DNA of 64,000 bases from Rhizobium sp. AQ_MP (GTDB lineage: Bacteria > Pseudomonadota > Alphaproteobacteria > Rhizobiales > Rhizobiaceae). The stretch covers positions 1 to 64,000 of the forward strand of contig NZ_JACJVI010000010.1 of assembly GCF_014237835.1 (NCBI RefSeq), written 5' to 3'. This document shows, in pieces, positions 18,865 through 27,903 of the stretch (positions are counted from its first letter, which is position 1; each line of letters begins with the position of its first letter). Under the pieces are notes generated by a model that saw nothing but the letters and a program-made list of their open reading frames with translations, was not told the origin of the DNA and searched no databases. The translations under genes and the position numbers were made by a program.

Positions 18865-19245
18865 TCAGGGGCGCGTTCCGGCATAGAGGCTAAGGCGCGA
18901 GAAAAGCGCCTCCTCGCGCTCGAACACGATGACTGCGGGCAGCGCGTAAGGCCCCTCGTCTCCCGCATCCCCACCATCGGCATCACGACGATCTGAGCCA
19001 TTGAGCGTGCATTCGACCGCCACGCGAAAACCAGCCTTGTCGATCATCACGACGTGGTCGGATATCGAGATGCCGTGTCGCAGCACATAGGCGGCGAGCG
19101 TATCCCGGAAGGAGGCATGGCCGATCACCCGGATACCGTCCGGCAGATCCAGCACCGCCTCGTCCTCGAACATCGGCAGCAGAGCGTCGAAGTCATGACG
19201 GTTGAAGGCGTCGAGTGCGGCAAGTGTCTGATCTTCCAAAGACAT
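18865..19245 (-). CDS. NTF2-like / SnoaL-type protein
   Basis: A 126-residue protein with the cone-shaped NTF2-like fold predicted from its pattern: the N-terminal helix TLAALDAFNRHDFDALLPMF, acidic EDEAVLDLPDG, then VIGHASFRDTLAAYV and beta strands. Such proteins are often isomerases, cyclases or ligand-binding domains; no catalytic residues can be assigned here. ATG 19245 is preceded by GGGAGAAG. It is 75 bp downstream of, and in the same direction as, the LysR gene that starts at 20223. Confidence 0.7.
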   Translation of the reverse strand: MSLEDQTLAALDAFNRHDFDALLPMFEDEAVLDLPDGIRVIGHASFRDTLAAYVLRHGISISDHVVMIDKAGFRVAVECTLNGSDRRDADGGDAGDEGPYALPAVIVFEREEALFSRLSLYAGTRP

Positions 19246-19320
19246 GGATCTTCTCCCTCTTTGTTTTCAACATAGGCAAGCAATCGTCCGCGACAAGATG
19301 CGGCCATCGCAGAGGGTGGA

Positions 19321-20223
19321 TCATCCAAGGGGGCGAAGTGCGTCACGGGCGGCCTTGATGACGGCATCGGTCAAGGGCCTCAACGCATCCACCACCGAGC
19401 GGCTGACATGCCAGTAGAGGGGCACATCGAGCGGTTTTCCCGCAACCAGCTCCTGCAGCCGCCCATCGGCGAGCGCAGCTTCCGCAAGCTTTTCCGGGTT
19501 CATGCCCCAACCGAGACCGGCGACGGCCGCGTCGACAAAGGCATGGCTTGAGGGCAGCCAATGGGACGGGCCGGTCGTCGGGACACCGAGCGTCTGCTCG
19601 GCCCAGCGAGTCTGCAGACGATCCTTGGCATTGAAGGTGATGACCGGCACCTGTGCCAGGCGCCCGGCCGTCACCGGTTCGTCGCCGAACCAGCGGAGGA
19701 TGAAGTCGGGACTCGCGGTTGCCAGATAGCGGAGCGCACCGAGCGGGCGGCAATCACATCCCTGGACCGGCTTGGCCGACCCGCTGACGGCCGCCCGGAC
19801 CTCGCCGCGCTTCAGCCAGTCCGCACTATGATCCTGATCGTCGATCACAAGGTCGAACAAGACGCCGCCGACCTCAGCCATGGCCGGCAGGAACCACGTC
19901 GCCAGACTGTCGGCATTGACGGCAATCCTCAGGCTTGGCCAGCCGCCGCTTTCCTCGACGCCCGTCGACGTCAACCCGAGATCCCGGCGCACGCCCTGCT
20001 CCAGCAGCCGTACCTCCTCCGCATGACGGAAGAGCCGTTCCCCCGCCTCGGTGGCCCGGCACGGCTGCGACCGGACGACAAGCGATGTGCCGACCTGCTC
20101 CTCGAGCTGCCGCAAACGCTGGGAAACCGCCGATTGTGTGACATGCAGGAGTTGCGCAGCCCGATCAAAGCTGCCGGTTCTGAGAACAGCCGAAAGGGCG
20201 GCAAGCTGGGCAGGATCAAACAT
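19321..20223 (-). CDS. argP: LysR-family regulator ArgP/LysG type
   Basis: A 300-residue LysR regulator. The N-terminal winged HTH (residues 3-60, containing SFDRAAQLLHVTQSAVSQRLRQLE) and the AALSAVLRTGSFDRAA start are characteristic of ArgP (IciA)/LysG. These proteins activate the divergent exporter gene in response to arginine or lysine. The neighbouring divergent gene is exactly such an exporter (argO/lysE type), which supports the call strongly. The shared 89-bp intergenic region should hold its binding site. Confidence 0.88.
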   Translation of the reverse strand: MFDPAQLAALSAVLRTGSFDRAAQLLHVTQSAVSQRLRQLEEQVGTSLVVRSQPCRATEAGERLFRHAEEVRLLEQGVRRDLGLTSTGVEESGGWPSLRIAVNADSLATWFLPAMAEVGGVLFDLVIDDQDHSADWLKRGEVRAAVSGSAKPVQGCDCRPLGALRYLATASPDFILRWFGDEPVTAGRLAQVPVITFNAKDRLQTRWAEQTLGVPTTGPSHWLPSSHAFVDAAVAGLGWGMNPEKLAEAALADGRLQELVAGKPLDVPLYWHVSRSVVDALRPLTDAVIKAARDALRPLG

Positions 20224-20312
20224 TAGAGTGGCTTATCTCCAATCAGATTTATTACCTTTCCTAATTAACGTTCTGGACTTAGTCAAAGCGGCATTCACCT
20301 GGAGTGCCCCAT

Positions 20313-20912
20313 ATGTACACCGCCGCCACCGCCGGATTTCTTCTCGGACTGAGCCTGATCGTCGCCATCGGCGCACAGAACGCCTTCATCCTGCGCCAGG
20401 GCCTCAGGCGCGAGCATGTTCTGCCGCTGGTGCTGACCTGCGCCATTTCAGATGCAATCCTGATTGCGCTCGGGGTCGCCGGCTTTGCCACGGTCCTTTC
20501 GCGCCTCGACTGGCTCGAACCGGTCATGCGCTACGGGGGCGCGGCCTTTCTGATGGCCTATGCACTACGCAGCCTCCACTCGGCCTGGACCGGCGGCAAC
20601 AGTCTCAGGGCAGACGGTGCGGATACCGGGAGCCTGCGTGTTGCCTTCCTGACATGTCTCGCCTTCACCTGGCTCAACCCGCATGTCTATCTCGACACCG
20701 TCGTGCTGCTGGGATCCATATCGACCCGCTATGCCGGTCACGAGATCGCCTTTGCCCTCGGCGCCATGACCGCATCCTTCTGTTTCTTCTTTGCCCTGGG
20801 CTACGGCGCCCGTCTGCTCGCCCCCCTGTTTGCCAGGGCGATCGCCTGGCGCGTGCTCGATGGGGTGATTGCCGTCGTCATGGCCGCGATCGCCATCAAG
20901 CTGCTGGTCTGA
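20313..20912 (+). CDS. argO: LysE/ArgO-type amino acid exporter
   Basis: A 199-residue inner-membrane exporter with five to six hydrophobic helices. It has the family start GFLLGLSLIVAIGAQNAFILRQG (split here: GFLLGLSLIVAIG then AQNAFILRQG), the TCLAFTWLNPHVYLDT motif and the FCFFFALGYGARLL segment. It exports basic amino acids (Arg and/or Lys). ATG 20313 is preferred, with CTGGAG 8 bp upstream; GTG 20304 overlaps that site. It is divergent from argP/lysG, its predicted activator. Confidence 0.9.
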   Translation: MYTAATAGFLLGLSLIVAIGAQNAFILRQGLRREHVLPLVLTCAISDAILIALGVAGFATVLSRLDWLEPVMRYGGAAFLMAYALRSLHSAWTGGNSLRADGADTGSLRVAFLTCLAFTWLNPHVYLDTVVLLGSISTRYAGHEIAFALGAMTASFCFFFALGYGARLLAPLFARAIAWRVLDGVIAVVMAAIAIKLLV

Positions 20913-21002
20913 CTCACACCCCGCCTACACCTCTACGGCCTGCAGCCCTTGGGTCTGGGGCCGCCGTGATATATGCCATCTTGGGGAGATGAGGAGAAAT
21001 GC

Positions 21003-22151
21003 ATGTTTCTGACCAACCGCGACATCATCGAGCTGCAGGCCTTCCGCCATGAACTGCATCGCCATCCCGAGGTCTCGGGCGAGGAACGGGAGACGGCACG
21101 TCGCGTCGTCGAGGCGCTGCGTTCTCTTGGTCCCTCGAAAATTCTGACAGACCTTGGCGGCCACGGTGTTGCGGCCATCTTCGAAGCAAAGGAACCGGGG
21201 CCGACCCTCCTCTTCCGCGCCGAACTGGATGCCCTGCCGATCGAGGAAAAGTCAGAATCGCCCCACCGCTCGACCATCTCCGGCAAGGGCCATCTCTGCG
21301 GCCATGACGGCCACTCGACCATCCTCCTCGCTCTCGCGACGGGACTATCCCGAGAGCCTGTGACCAGGGGCCGAGTCGTCTTGCTCTGGCAGCCGGCAGA
21401 GGAAGACGGCAGTGGGGCAGAAGCCGTGCTCGCGGACCCGCGCTTTTCCGAGATCAGGCCGGATTTTGCCTATTCGCTACACAACATGCCGGGCCTTGCC
21501 TTCGGCACCGTCGCACTGAAGAGCGGCCCGGTGAACTGCGCGTCGCGCGGCATGAAGATCAGGCTATCCGGCAAGACGGCGCATGCCTCTCAGCCCGAAA
21601 CCGGGAACTCGCCCATGGCAGCCATGTCGACGCTGATGCCATCGCTGACTGCGCTCTCCCATGGCGCTCCGCCTTCGACCGACTTCACCCTGGCAACCGT
21701 CACGCATGCCTGGCTCGGAGAACCGGCCTTCGGCATTGCCCCCGGCGATGCCGAGATCTGGGTGACCCTGCGTACGCTGATCGACGACAGGATGGCCGAA
21801 CTCTGCGAAAGGGCGGAACGCCTGGTGACCGGCGCCGCGTCTCAGGCCGGCCTGAAACAGTCCATCAGCTATCACGACGTCTTTTTTCATTGCGAGAATG
21901 CAGCCGAAGCCGTCGCTCACCTGGAACAGGCCCTGACCGTCGAAGGGCTGCGGTTCAGCGAGGGAAATCTGCCGATGAGGGCCTCGGAGGATTTCGGCCG
22001 CCTGCGCGCCATCTGCCCCTCGGCGATGTTCTTTCTCGGCGCCGGCGAGACGCACCCTGCCCTGCACAATCCCGACTACGACTATCCTGATGACCTGACC
22101 GCCATCGGTGCGCGGGTGTTCATGGCGGTGATTCGTCAGGCCCTGGGATGA
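21003..22151 (+). CDS. M20-family metallo-amidohydrolase
   Basis: A 382-residue member of peptidase family M20D (hippurate/indole-acetyl-amino-acid hydrolase, N-acyl-L-amino-acid amidohydrolase). Metal-site motifs are CGHDGH at residues 99-104, QPAEE near 134 and HNMPG near 164; a dimerisation lid domain lies around 185-295. The usual FRADMDALPI reads FRAELDALPI here. ATG 21003 has GAGGAG 6 bp upstream. The gene follows argO by 90 bp in the same direction but no shared pathway is evident. Confidence 0.85.
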   Translation: MFLTNRDIIELQAFRHELHRHPEVSGEERETARRVVEALRSLGPSKILTDLGGHGVAAIFEAKEPGPTLLFRAELDALPIEEKSESPHRSTISGKGHLCGHDGHSTILLALATGLSREPVTRGRVVLLWQPAEEDGSGAEAVLADPRFSEIRPDFAYSLHNMPGLAFGTVALKSGPVNCASRGMKIRLSGKTAHASQPETGNSPMAAMSTLMPSLTALSHGAPPSTDFTLATVTHAWLGEPAFGIAPGDAEIWVTLRTLIDDRMAELCERAERLVTGAASQAGLKQSISYHDVFFHCENAAEAVAHLEQALTVEGLRFSEGNLPMRASEDFGRLRAICPSAMFFLGAGETHPALHNPDYDYPDDLTAIGARVFMAVIRQALG

Positions 22152-22163
22152 CGGGCTGAGCGA

Positions 22164-23213
22164 TCAGCTGTCCGGGAAGCCGCGCTCGGCCCATTCGGAC
22201 TTTGGAACCGCCTTGCCGACCGAAAGCGAGAAGGACACCACCACGGTCGCATCATCATTCACTTCGCAGCGGACGGCGATGTTGATCCACGATCCGTTGA
22301 CGTCTCGAAAGGCCGCAAGCGGGACATCCACGACATTGCCCTCTTTGAGCCTGAGAATCGGCAGCAGATAGGGGATGTATCCGGGCGTTCCGTTCCGCAA
22401 CTGCTGGCTGAGTTCGGTTCCGCAAAGCTGGTCGCCGCGTTCTTGACGTGTCAGACCGGCCATCGCGGTCATGGCCGCCTGATCGCCCGATATGGCCGCT
22501 GAAAACAGTTCCCGAACCTCACGCGGTTCGAGCCGTGCCTCGGCAATCGCCGTGACAACCGCCGGGTCCGTCGGCCCATCCACGGCAGGAGCCTCTGCCT
22601 CTGCCTTCCCCGCCTGGGTTTCTTTGGCCGCCTCCGGCAACGCACCCTGGTTCGGCGGTGCTTCGGGCAGGTCGATGTCCGGCTGAGCGAGCGTCGGGGC
22701 AGCCTCGGCTACCTGTTCGGCCTCCTGGGCGGGGCGCGGCTTTTCCTCGGCAGGACGCTCGGCTTCCGTCCCCCGCGCAATCTCCGGCCCGCTGTCCCGC
22801 TCGCCAAAGCGGACCACCGGTCGCAGCACGGGAATCGGTGCCGAGGCAGCATCCGGCAACTCCGGCTCGGTGGCCTGTTCCGCAGGCGCGGGCGCCTCCG
22901 GTTCCGGGACCGGGGGCGGCTCCGCCGGCTGCTCCGATGTCGGCGGTGGTGGTGGCTCCGCCTCGGCCGGCTTTGCCGGCGGCTCCGGCGGTTCGGGCGG
23001 CTGCGGTTCAGCTTCAGGTTCAGGTTCAGGTTTGGGTGGCGGAGCGACCAGTGTTACCTCGACGGCCTGATCTTCTGGCGACAGCTCACCTGGGCTGTCG
23101 AAACTCAGCAGAAAGAGGGCCACTGCAAGCCCATGCAGCAACAGCGAGAGGGCGAGCCCTCCACCGAAGCGCCGCCAGCCAGTCTTCCTCGTATCCGTCA
23201 TGGTGTGATCCAT
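22164..23213 (-). CDS. DUF930 protein with TonB-like proline-rich region
   Basis: A protein of about 349 residues. A single N-terminal membrane segment (LALSLLLHGLAVALFLLSF) is followed by a 200-residue periplasmic Pro/Glu/Ala-rich linker (PEPEPEAEPQPPEPPEPP and similar) and a folded C-terminal DUF930 domain (about residues 225-349, with one cysteine in GDQLCGTELSQQL and another in VRCEVND). The layout mimics TonB, spanning the periplasm from the inner membrane, but the C-terminal domain is not TonB. ATG 23213 or 23201 could be the start. Function unknown. Confidence 0.72.
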   Translation of the reverse strand: MDHTMTDTRKTGWRRFGGGLALSLLLHGLAVALFLLSFDSPGELSPEDQAVEVTLVAPPPKPEPEPEAEPQPPEPPEPPAKPAEAEPPPPPTSEQPAEPPPVPEPEAPAPAEQATEPELPDAASAPIPVLRPVVRFGERDSGPEIARGTEAERPAEEKPRPAQEAEQVAEAAPTLAQPDIDLPEAPPNQGALPEAAKETQAGKAEAEAPAVDGPTDPAVVTAIAEARLEPREVRELFSAAISGDQAAMTAMAGLTRQERGDQLCGTELSQQLRNGTPGYIPYLLPILRLKEGNVVDVPLAAFRDVNGSWINIAVRCEVNDDATVVVSFSLSVGKAVPKSEWAERGFPDS

Positions 23214-23350
23214 AGCGACGATTGCGGCAAAAAGGGAGGCACTAGCGCGCCTAATGACCCGGCAATTGCAAAGACGCACCTTTTCCTTCAATCCAGATAG
23301 GACTAAGATGACCATAATTCTAGTCATAGCCGTCAGTCGGAAGACACTGA

Positions 23351-23584
23351 ATGACCACCGTCAACATTGCGACCGCAAAGGCCCACCTGAGTGAACTGGT
23401 CGCCAAGGCGGAACAGGGCGAAACCATCGACATCGAGCGTCACGGCAAACCGGTGGCCCGGCTCGTTCCTGCAGAGGAGCCCCGCGATCCCATCGATTTC
23501 GACTGGCTGGAGAGTGTGCTCCGCCAAGTGCCGGCGACAGAACCGGATGGCACACGCCGCCTGCGTGAAGAAGTCCGCTATTGA
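23351..23584 (+). CDS. Phd/YefM-family antitoxin
   Basis: A 77-residue antitoxin. The N-terminal DNA-binding fold has TTVNIATAKAHLSELVAKAEQGE and the middle strand IERHGKPVARLVP, typical of Phd/YefM. The C-terminal tail, EPDGTRRLREEVRY, should wrap around the toxin. Its TGA overlaps the toxin ATG by one base. It should autoregulate the pair from the short upstream region. Confidence 0.88.
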   Translation: MTTVNIATAKAHLSELVAKAEQGETIDIERHGKPVARLVPAEEPRDPIDFDWLESVLRQVPATEPDGTRRLREEVRY

Positions 23585-24009
23585 TGGTCTATCTGGATAC
23601 TTCTCTGCTTGTCGCATGGCTGACGCGAGAACCATCGGCAGATCGAGTATCATTGTGGCTGCGAACGCAGGAAACAGGCTCGCTGCATATCAGTGGGTGG
23701 ACCATCACGGAATTCTCCTCAGCCTTGTCGCTGAAACAACGCACCGGGCAGATCAATCTAGATGAGAAAGCCCAGATCCTGGCTGCCTTCAATCGGCTCG
23801 TCTCGCGGTCTCTGGTGACGCTCAACGTGACACCTTCGGATTATCAAACCGCCGCCCGTCTATGCGACCGAACCGAACTCGGCTTGCGGGCCGGCGACAG
23901 TCTGCACATCGCAATTTCCGTGAACGCCGGCCTGCCAATCGCCACCCTGGACAAGACGATGTCTCAGGCCTGCAGCACAATCGTCCATCCCGTAACCTCC
24001 ATCGAATGA
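23584..24009 (+). CDS. PIN-domain (VapC-type) toxin
   Basis: A 141-residue PIN-domain endoribonuclease. The acidic metal-binding residues are all present: Asp5 (VYLDTSLLV), Glu43 (ITEFSSAL), Asp105 (RAGDSLHIA) and Asp123 (ATLDKTM). VapC toxins usually cut initiator tRNA or rRNA. The gene is coupled to the Phd-type antitoxin gene by a one-base overlap (TGATG). A terminator shared with rpoD follows. The pair appears intact. Confidence 0.88.
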   Translation: MVYLDTSLLVAWLTREPSADRVSLWLRTQETGSLHISGWTITEFSSALSLKQRTGQINLDEKAQILAAFNRLVSRSLVTLNVTPSDYQTAARLCDRTELGLRAGDSLHIAISVNAGLPIATLDKTMSQACSTIVHPVTSIE

Positions 24010-24016
24010 AACGAAA

Positions 24017-24044
24017 AAACCCGCCGGATGGCTCCGACGGGTTT
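24017..24044 (-). terminator. Terminator downstream of rpoD (and of the toxin gene)
   Basis: A stem of 7 + 3 bp with one C-A mismatch (24017-24027 with 24034-24044) and a six-base loop. On the minus strand it is followed by a run of T (the A-run at 24014-24019), as expected for rpoD termination; the plus-strand tail is weaker. Confidence 0.75.
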
Positions 24045-24069
24045 GGCATTTCAGAACTCTCTCGCCTGA

Positions 24070-26133
24070 TCAGCTGTCGAGGAACGAGCGCAGCTTGCGG
24101 CTGCGGCTCGGATGCTTCAGCTTGCGCAGTGCCTTGGCCTCGATCTGGCGGATACGCTCGCGGGTGACCGAGAACTGCTGGCCGACTTCTTCGAGCGTGT
24201 GGTCGGTGTTCATGCCGATGCCGAAGCGCATGCGCAGCACGCGCTCTTCACGCGGTGTCAGCGAGGCGAGAACGCGGGTGGTCGTCTCGCGAAGGTTGGC
24301 CTGGATGGCAGCGTCGATCGGCAGCAGCGCGTTCTTGTCTTCGATGAAGTCGCCGAGATGCGAATCCTCTTCGTCACCCACGGGGGTTTCGAGCGAGATC
24401 GGCTCCTTGGCGATCTTCAGGACCTTGCGGACCTTTTCGAGCGGCATGGCGAGCTTTTCGGCCAGTTCTTCCGGCGTCGGCTCGCGACCGATTTCGTGCA
24501 GCATCTGGCGCGATGTGCGGACGATCTTGTTGATCGTCTCGATCATGTGCACCGGAATACGGATCGTGCGGGCCTGGTCGGCGATCGAGCGGGTGATCGC
24601 CTGCCGAATCCACCAGGTCGCATAGGTCGAGAACTTGTAGCCGCGGCGATACTCGAACTTGTCGACCGCCTTCATCAGGCCGATATTGCCTTCCTGGATG
24701 AGGTCGAGGAACTGCAGGCCACGGTTCGTGTACTTCTTGGCGATCGAGATGACGAGACGCAGGTTCGCCTCGACCATTTCCTTCTTCGCGATGCGCGCTT
24801 CGCGTTCGCCCTTCTGCACCATCGACACGATGCGACGGAATTCGGCGATCGAGATACCGGTTTCGGTGGCGAGATTCTGGATTTCGCCACGGATATCGCG
24901 AATCGTCTGGTTCTCTTCCTTCGCAAACTCCTTCCAGCCACGGCCGGAAAGATTGGCGATCGACTTCATCCAGTTCGGATCAAGTTCGGCACCCTGATAC
25001 TGCTCGAGGAAGGCCTCGCGCTTCACGCCGTAGCTTTCGGCGAGACGCAGCAGGCGGCCCTCGTTCTGCATCAGGCGCTTGGAGATGTCGTAGAGCTGCT
25101 CGACAAGGCTGTCGATGCGGTTCTGGTTGAGCGACAGCGACTTGACCGCCGTGATCAGCTGATCCTTGAGCTCCTTGTAGCGACGCTCCTGGCCGGACGA
25201 CAGCGTGCCGGCACAGGCGAGACGGGCCTCCACCTGCTGGTCCTGCAGCTTGCGCAGCTTCTTGTAAGTGTCGGCGATGAGGTCGAGGGTCTCCATGACC
25301 TGCGGACGCAGTTCGGATTCCATCGCGGCCAGCGACAGGTTCGATTCGTCCTCGTCCTCTTCCTCTTCTTCCGGCGGCATGCCCTCGCCGCCAATGGCGG
25401 TGATGTCGTCATCGTCGCCGGAGGCGGCCTGCGGACGGCGCTTGGCGCGCTCCTTTTCCTTCTCTTCGGCTGCCTTGCGGTCGGCCTCGATCTTTTCAGG
25501 GCTCTGGAACTGCGGGGCAGCCTTGGCTTCCGGACCGGAATAGGTCGTTTCGAGATCGATGATCTCGCGCAGAAGCGTCGTGCCTTCGTTCAGCTCGTCG
25601 CGCCAGATGATCAGCGCCTGGAAGGTGAGCGGGCTCTCACAGAGGCCCGAGATCATCGTCTCGCGGCCAGCCTCGATTCGCTTGGCGATGGCAATTTCGC
25701 CTTCGCGCGACAGAAGCTCGACGGAGCCCATTTCGCGCAGATACATGCGCACCGGATCGTCGGTACGGTCCGTCGGCTCTTTCTTCTTGGCAGTCGCAAC
25801 GGCGGTACCCGCGGTCGGGGCCAGTTCGCCGCCCTCGCTGTCGCCGTCGTCTTCGGCCTCGTCGTCCCCGCCCTGGGCCTCATCCACGTCTTCGTCTTCG
25901 ATGACGTTGATGCCCATGTCGGAAAGCATGGCCATGGTGTCTTCGATCTGCTCGGAGGTCACCTCCTCAGAGGGAAGAACCGAGTTCAGCTCATCCATGG
26001 TCACATAGCCGCGCTTCTTGGCGGCTTTGATCATCTTTTTGACCGCGTCATCGGAAAGATCGAGAAGCGGACCGTCCGTCGCGCCGTCGCGTTCGCCGTC
26101 GGCTTCTTCGTTTTCTTTGACTTTCGATGCCAT
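24070..26133 (-). CDS. rpoD: RNA polymerase primary sigma factor (sigma-70)
   Basis: A 687-residue housekeeping sigma factor. Region 1.1 is at residues 25-85; an acidic spacer (about 85-125) leads to region 1.2 ([21 protein letters not shown]). The long non-conserved region typical of proteobacterial primary sigmas (about 165-430) includes a Lys/Glu-rich stretch. Region 2 has [59 protein letters not shown] (quoted from separate parts), and region 4.2 [16 protein letters not shown]. All core-binding and promoter-recognition motifs are intact. It lies downstream of dnaG, but a cyclase gene is inserted between them. Confidence 0.97.
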   Translation of the reverse strand: MASKVKENEEADGERDGATDGPLLDLSDDAVKKMIKAAKKRGYVTMDELNSVLPSEEVTSEQIEDTMAMLSDMGINVIEDEDVDEAQGGDDEAEDDGDSEGGELAPTAGTAVATAKKKEPTDRTDDPVRMYLREMGSVELLSREGEIAIAKRIEAGRETMISGLCESPLTFQALIIWRDELNEGTTLLREIIDLETTYSGPEAKAAPQFQSPEKIEADRKAAEEKEKERAKRRPQAASGDDDDITAIGGEGMPPEEEEEDEDESNLSLAAMESELRPQVMETLDLIADTYKKLRKLQDQQVEARLACAGTLSSGQERRYKELKDQLITAVKSLSLNQNRIDSLVEQLYDISKRLMQNEGRLLRLAESYGVKREAFLEQYQGAELDPNWMKSIANLSGRGWKEFAKEENQTIRDIRGEIQNLATETGISIAEFRRIVSMVQKGEREARIAKKEMVEANLRLVISIAKKYTNRGLQFLDLIQEGNIGLMKAVDKFEYRRGYKFSTYATWWIRQAITRSIADQARTIRIPVHMIETINKIVRTSRQMLHEIGREPTPEELAEKLAMPLEKVRKVLKIAKEPISLETPVGDEEDSHLGDFIEDKNALLPIDAAIQANLRETTTRVLASLTPREERVLRMRFGIGMNTDHTLEEVGQQFSVTRERIRQIEAKALRKLKHPSRSRKLRSFLDS

Positions 26134-26475
26134 TTATCTTGTCGCTTTCCCTGACGTCTGATCATGCTGCTTGCCGCCGGAGGAATGGGAGACGGACCAC
26201 TCATCCGGGCGGATAGCTGTCACTGACCTAACGGAGTGTTGCTTAATTCCTGATTAACTATGGGCATTGCGGTCGCAGCGCCGAAAATTCGTTTGTCTGC
26301 ATGACCGGTCATCATACCAGAGATCCGTCCGAACCCACTTCACCCTTGTGTGCTTAGATTGGTGATTCCCACAATTTTTCCTGACGTCAAGCCTTTCTGC
26401 GGGCCGGACAGGGAAAATCAACAAAACAAGCCGTTCTGCGGCGTCTTTATCACCGATCTTCGCAGATGTAGGTCA
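26134..26475 (-). other. Gap upstream of rpoD
   Basis: A 342-bp non-coding stretch between rpoD and the cyclase gene. It must contain the rpoD promoter(s) and leader. A TTGACG on the minus strand (26390-26385, within the palindrome TGACGTCA at 26382-26389) is a candidate -35, but no convincing -10 lies at the right spacing. A weak stem (GCCG/CGGC) followed by T-rich sequence near 26427-26444 may end cyclase transcription. No gene seen. Confidence 0.4.
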
Positions 26476-27825
26476 TCACGACTGGGAAACAAGAGGCAAA
26501 GGCTTGCTCTCCATCTCCGACGGGGCCGCAGCGGCCTCCGGCTTGACACCCGTCAAGAACCAGGTTCGCATGCGGCCCTTGCCCTTAACCTCGATCTCGC
26601 CGCGAAGCTCGAACTCGAAACGGTTTTCAAGCCGTTGCTTGAGGCAGTCTGCGACCTGTATGCGACCAGCGACACCATGCGATTCCATATGGGCGGCGGT
26701 ATTCACCGTGTCACCCCAGACATCGTAGAGAAGCTTGTTTGGCCCGATGACACCCGCGACGACCGGGCCGGTATCGAGGCCAATGCGCACCTCGACCGCC
26801 TCGCCCACCTGTTCCGAAATGCGGCGGCAGCAGGCAAGCAGATCGAGCGCCATCAGTGCAACGGACGCCTCGTGATCCGGTTTGGGCTCCGGCAAACCTC
26901 CAGCCACCATATAGGCGTCGCCGATCGTCTTGATCTTTTCCAGCCCATGAGCGCTGGCGAGCGCATCAAACTGCATGAAAACGCGTCCCAGGAAGGCAAT
27001 CACCTGCTGCGGCTGCCAGCGCGCCGCCCGTGGTGTGAAGTCGACGATATCGGCAAAGAGGATCGTTGCAGACGGGATCTGGTCGGCAACAAGCTGTGTG
27101 CGATGATCGCGAAGCCGGCTCGCAACCGCCTTTGGCAGGATGTTCTGCAACAGGCGCTCCGAAAACTCGTGCTCCGACTCCAGTGCCATTTCCGCCTGCG
27201 CAGCTTCCTTGAAGGCGAAGAAGGAGGTGGTGAAGATCAGCAGGAATGCAAATGGCACGGTGAGGTAGTAGAGTGTGTTCAGAAAGACCTGATCCACCTT
27301 GATGAAGTCGAGCGGGGCCACGAAGAGAATCTCGGTCGCGAGAAATGCGATCAGACCCACGACCGTCACGAAGGCCGAAAGAAGCAGCCGCTCCGCACCG
27401 AAGACCAGCAACGAAGCGGCCGCTCCAGGCAGGAAATAAAACTGCAGCCCGGAGTCTCGCCCGAAGAACATGCAGAAGCTGATGCCGAAAATCAGCCAGA
27501 TCGCACAGAGATAGAGCCCCGCCGAGATCTCTCCGTAGCGATGAAAATAAGGGGTCAGAGCATAGAAGATCACCTGGGGCGCGAACGCGATAATGGCCGG
27601 CAGCAAGCCATACCCGTCATAGGCAATGAACATGACGATGTAGGGGATCGTCATCAGACTGACCATGGCCGCGATGACATTGGTCACCGCGAGCCTTCGC
27701 CGAATTCGCGGCGGATAGCCGGCAGTCCCGATCCGGGCCACCCACCAGACTGCATTCGGCAGACGCCAGAATGATCGCAGTCTACGCCCGTTGCGGGCTA
27801 TGAAGTCGAATTCGTGCTGCGACAC
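26476..27825 (-). CDS. Membrane class III adenylate/guanylate cyclase
   Basis: A protein of about 449 residues with six predicted transmembrane helices (roughly residues 45-220) followed by a coiled linker (AAQAEMALESEHEFSERLLQNILP) and a class III cyclase domain (about 240-430). Metal-binding aspartates lie in ILFADIVDFT and KTIGDAYM; GLDTGPVVAGVIG and YDVWGDTVNTAAHME complete the active site. The KTIGD lysine suggests ATP as substrate. I chose GTG 27825 behind GCGGAAG; the frame can extend to TTG 27897, just after dnaG. It sits between dnaG and rpoD on the same strand, an unusual insertion into that conserved neighbourhood. Confidence 0.85.
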   Translation of the reverse strand: MSQHEFDFIARNGRRLRSFWRLPNAVWWVARIGTAGYPPRIRRRLAVTNVIAAMVSLMTIPYIVMFIAYDGYGLLPAIIAFAPQVIFYALTPYFHRYGEISAGLYLCAIWLIFGISFCMFFGRDSGLQFYFLPGAAASLLVFGAERLLLSAFVTVVGLIAFLATEILFVAPLDFIKVDQVFLNTLYYLTVPFAFLLIFTTSFFAFKEAAQAEMALESEHEFSERLLQNILPKAVASRLRDHRTQLVADQIPSATILFADIVDFTPRAARWQPQQVIAFLGRVFMQFDALASAHGLEKIKTIGDAYMVAGGLPEPKPDHEASVALMALDLLACCRRISEQVGEAVEVRIGLDTGPVVAGVIGPNKLLYDVWGDTVNTAAHMESHGVAGRIQVADCLKQRLENRFEFELRGEIEVKGKGRMRTWFLTGVKPEAAAAPSEMESKPLPLVSQS

Positions 27826-27903
27826 TCTTGCTTCCGCTAACAGTGCAATAACAGCTGAATCCCCTATTTGTCGCGTCAGCGCAACAGATTTATGCAAACG
27901 ATT

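Noticed and set aside
22850..23060. A tandem repeat or CRISPR-like array
   Set aside because: The repetitive bases are codons for Pro/Glu/Ala in the DUF930 protein's linker; units are irregular and there are no spacers.
24112..26154. A 680-codon open frame on the plus strand opposite rpoD
   Set aside because: It is the antisense shadow of a high-GC gene; its protein is a random-looking mix with no domain, and rpoD itself is unmistakable.
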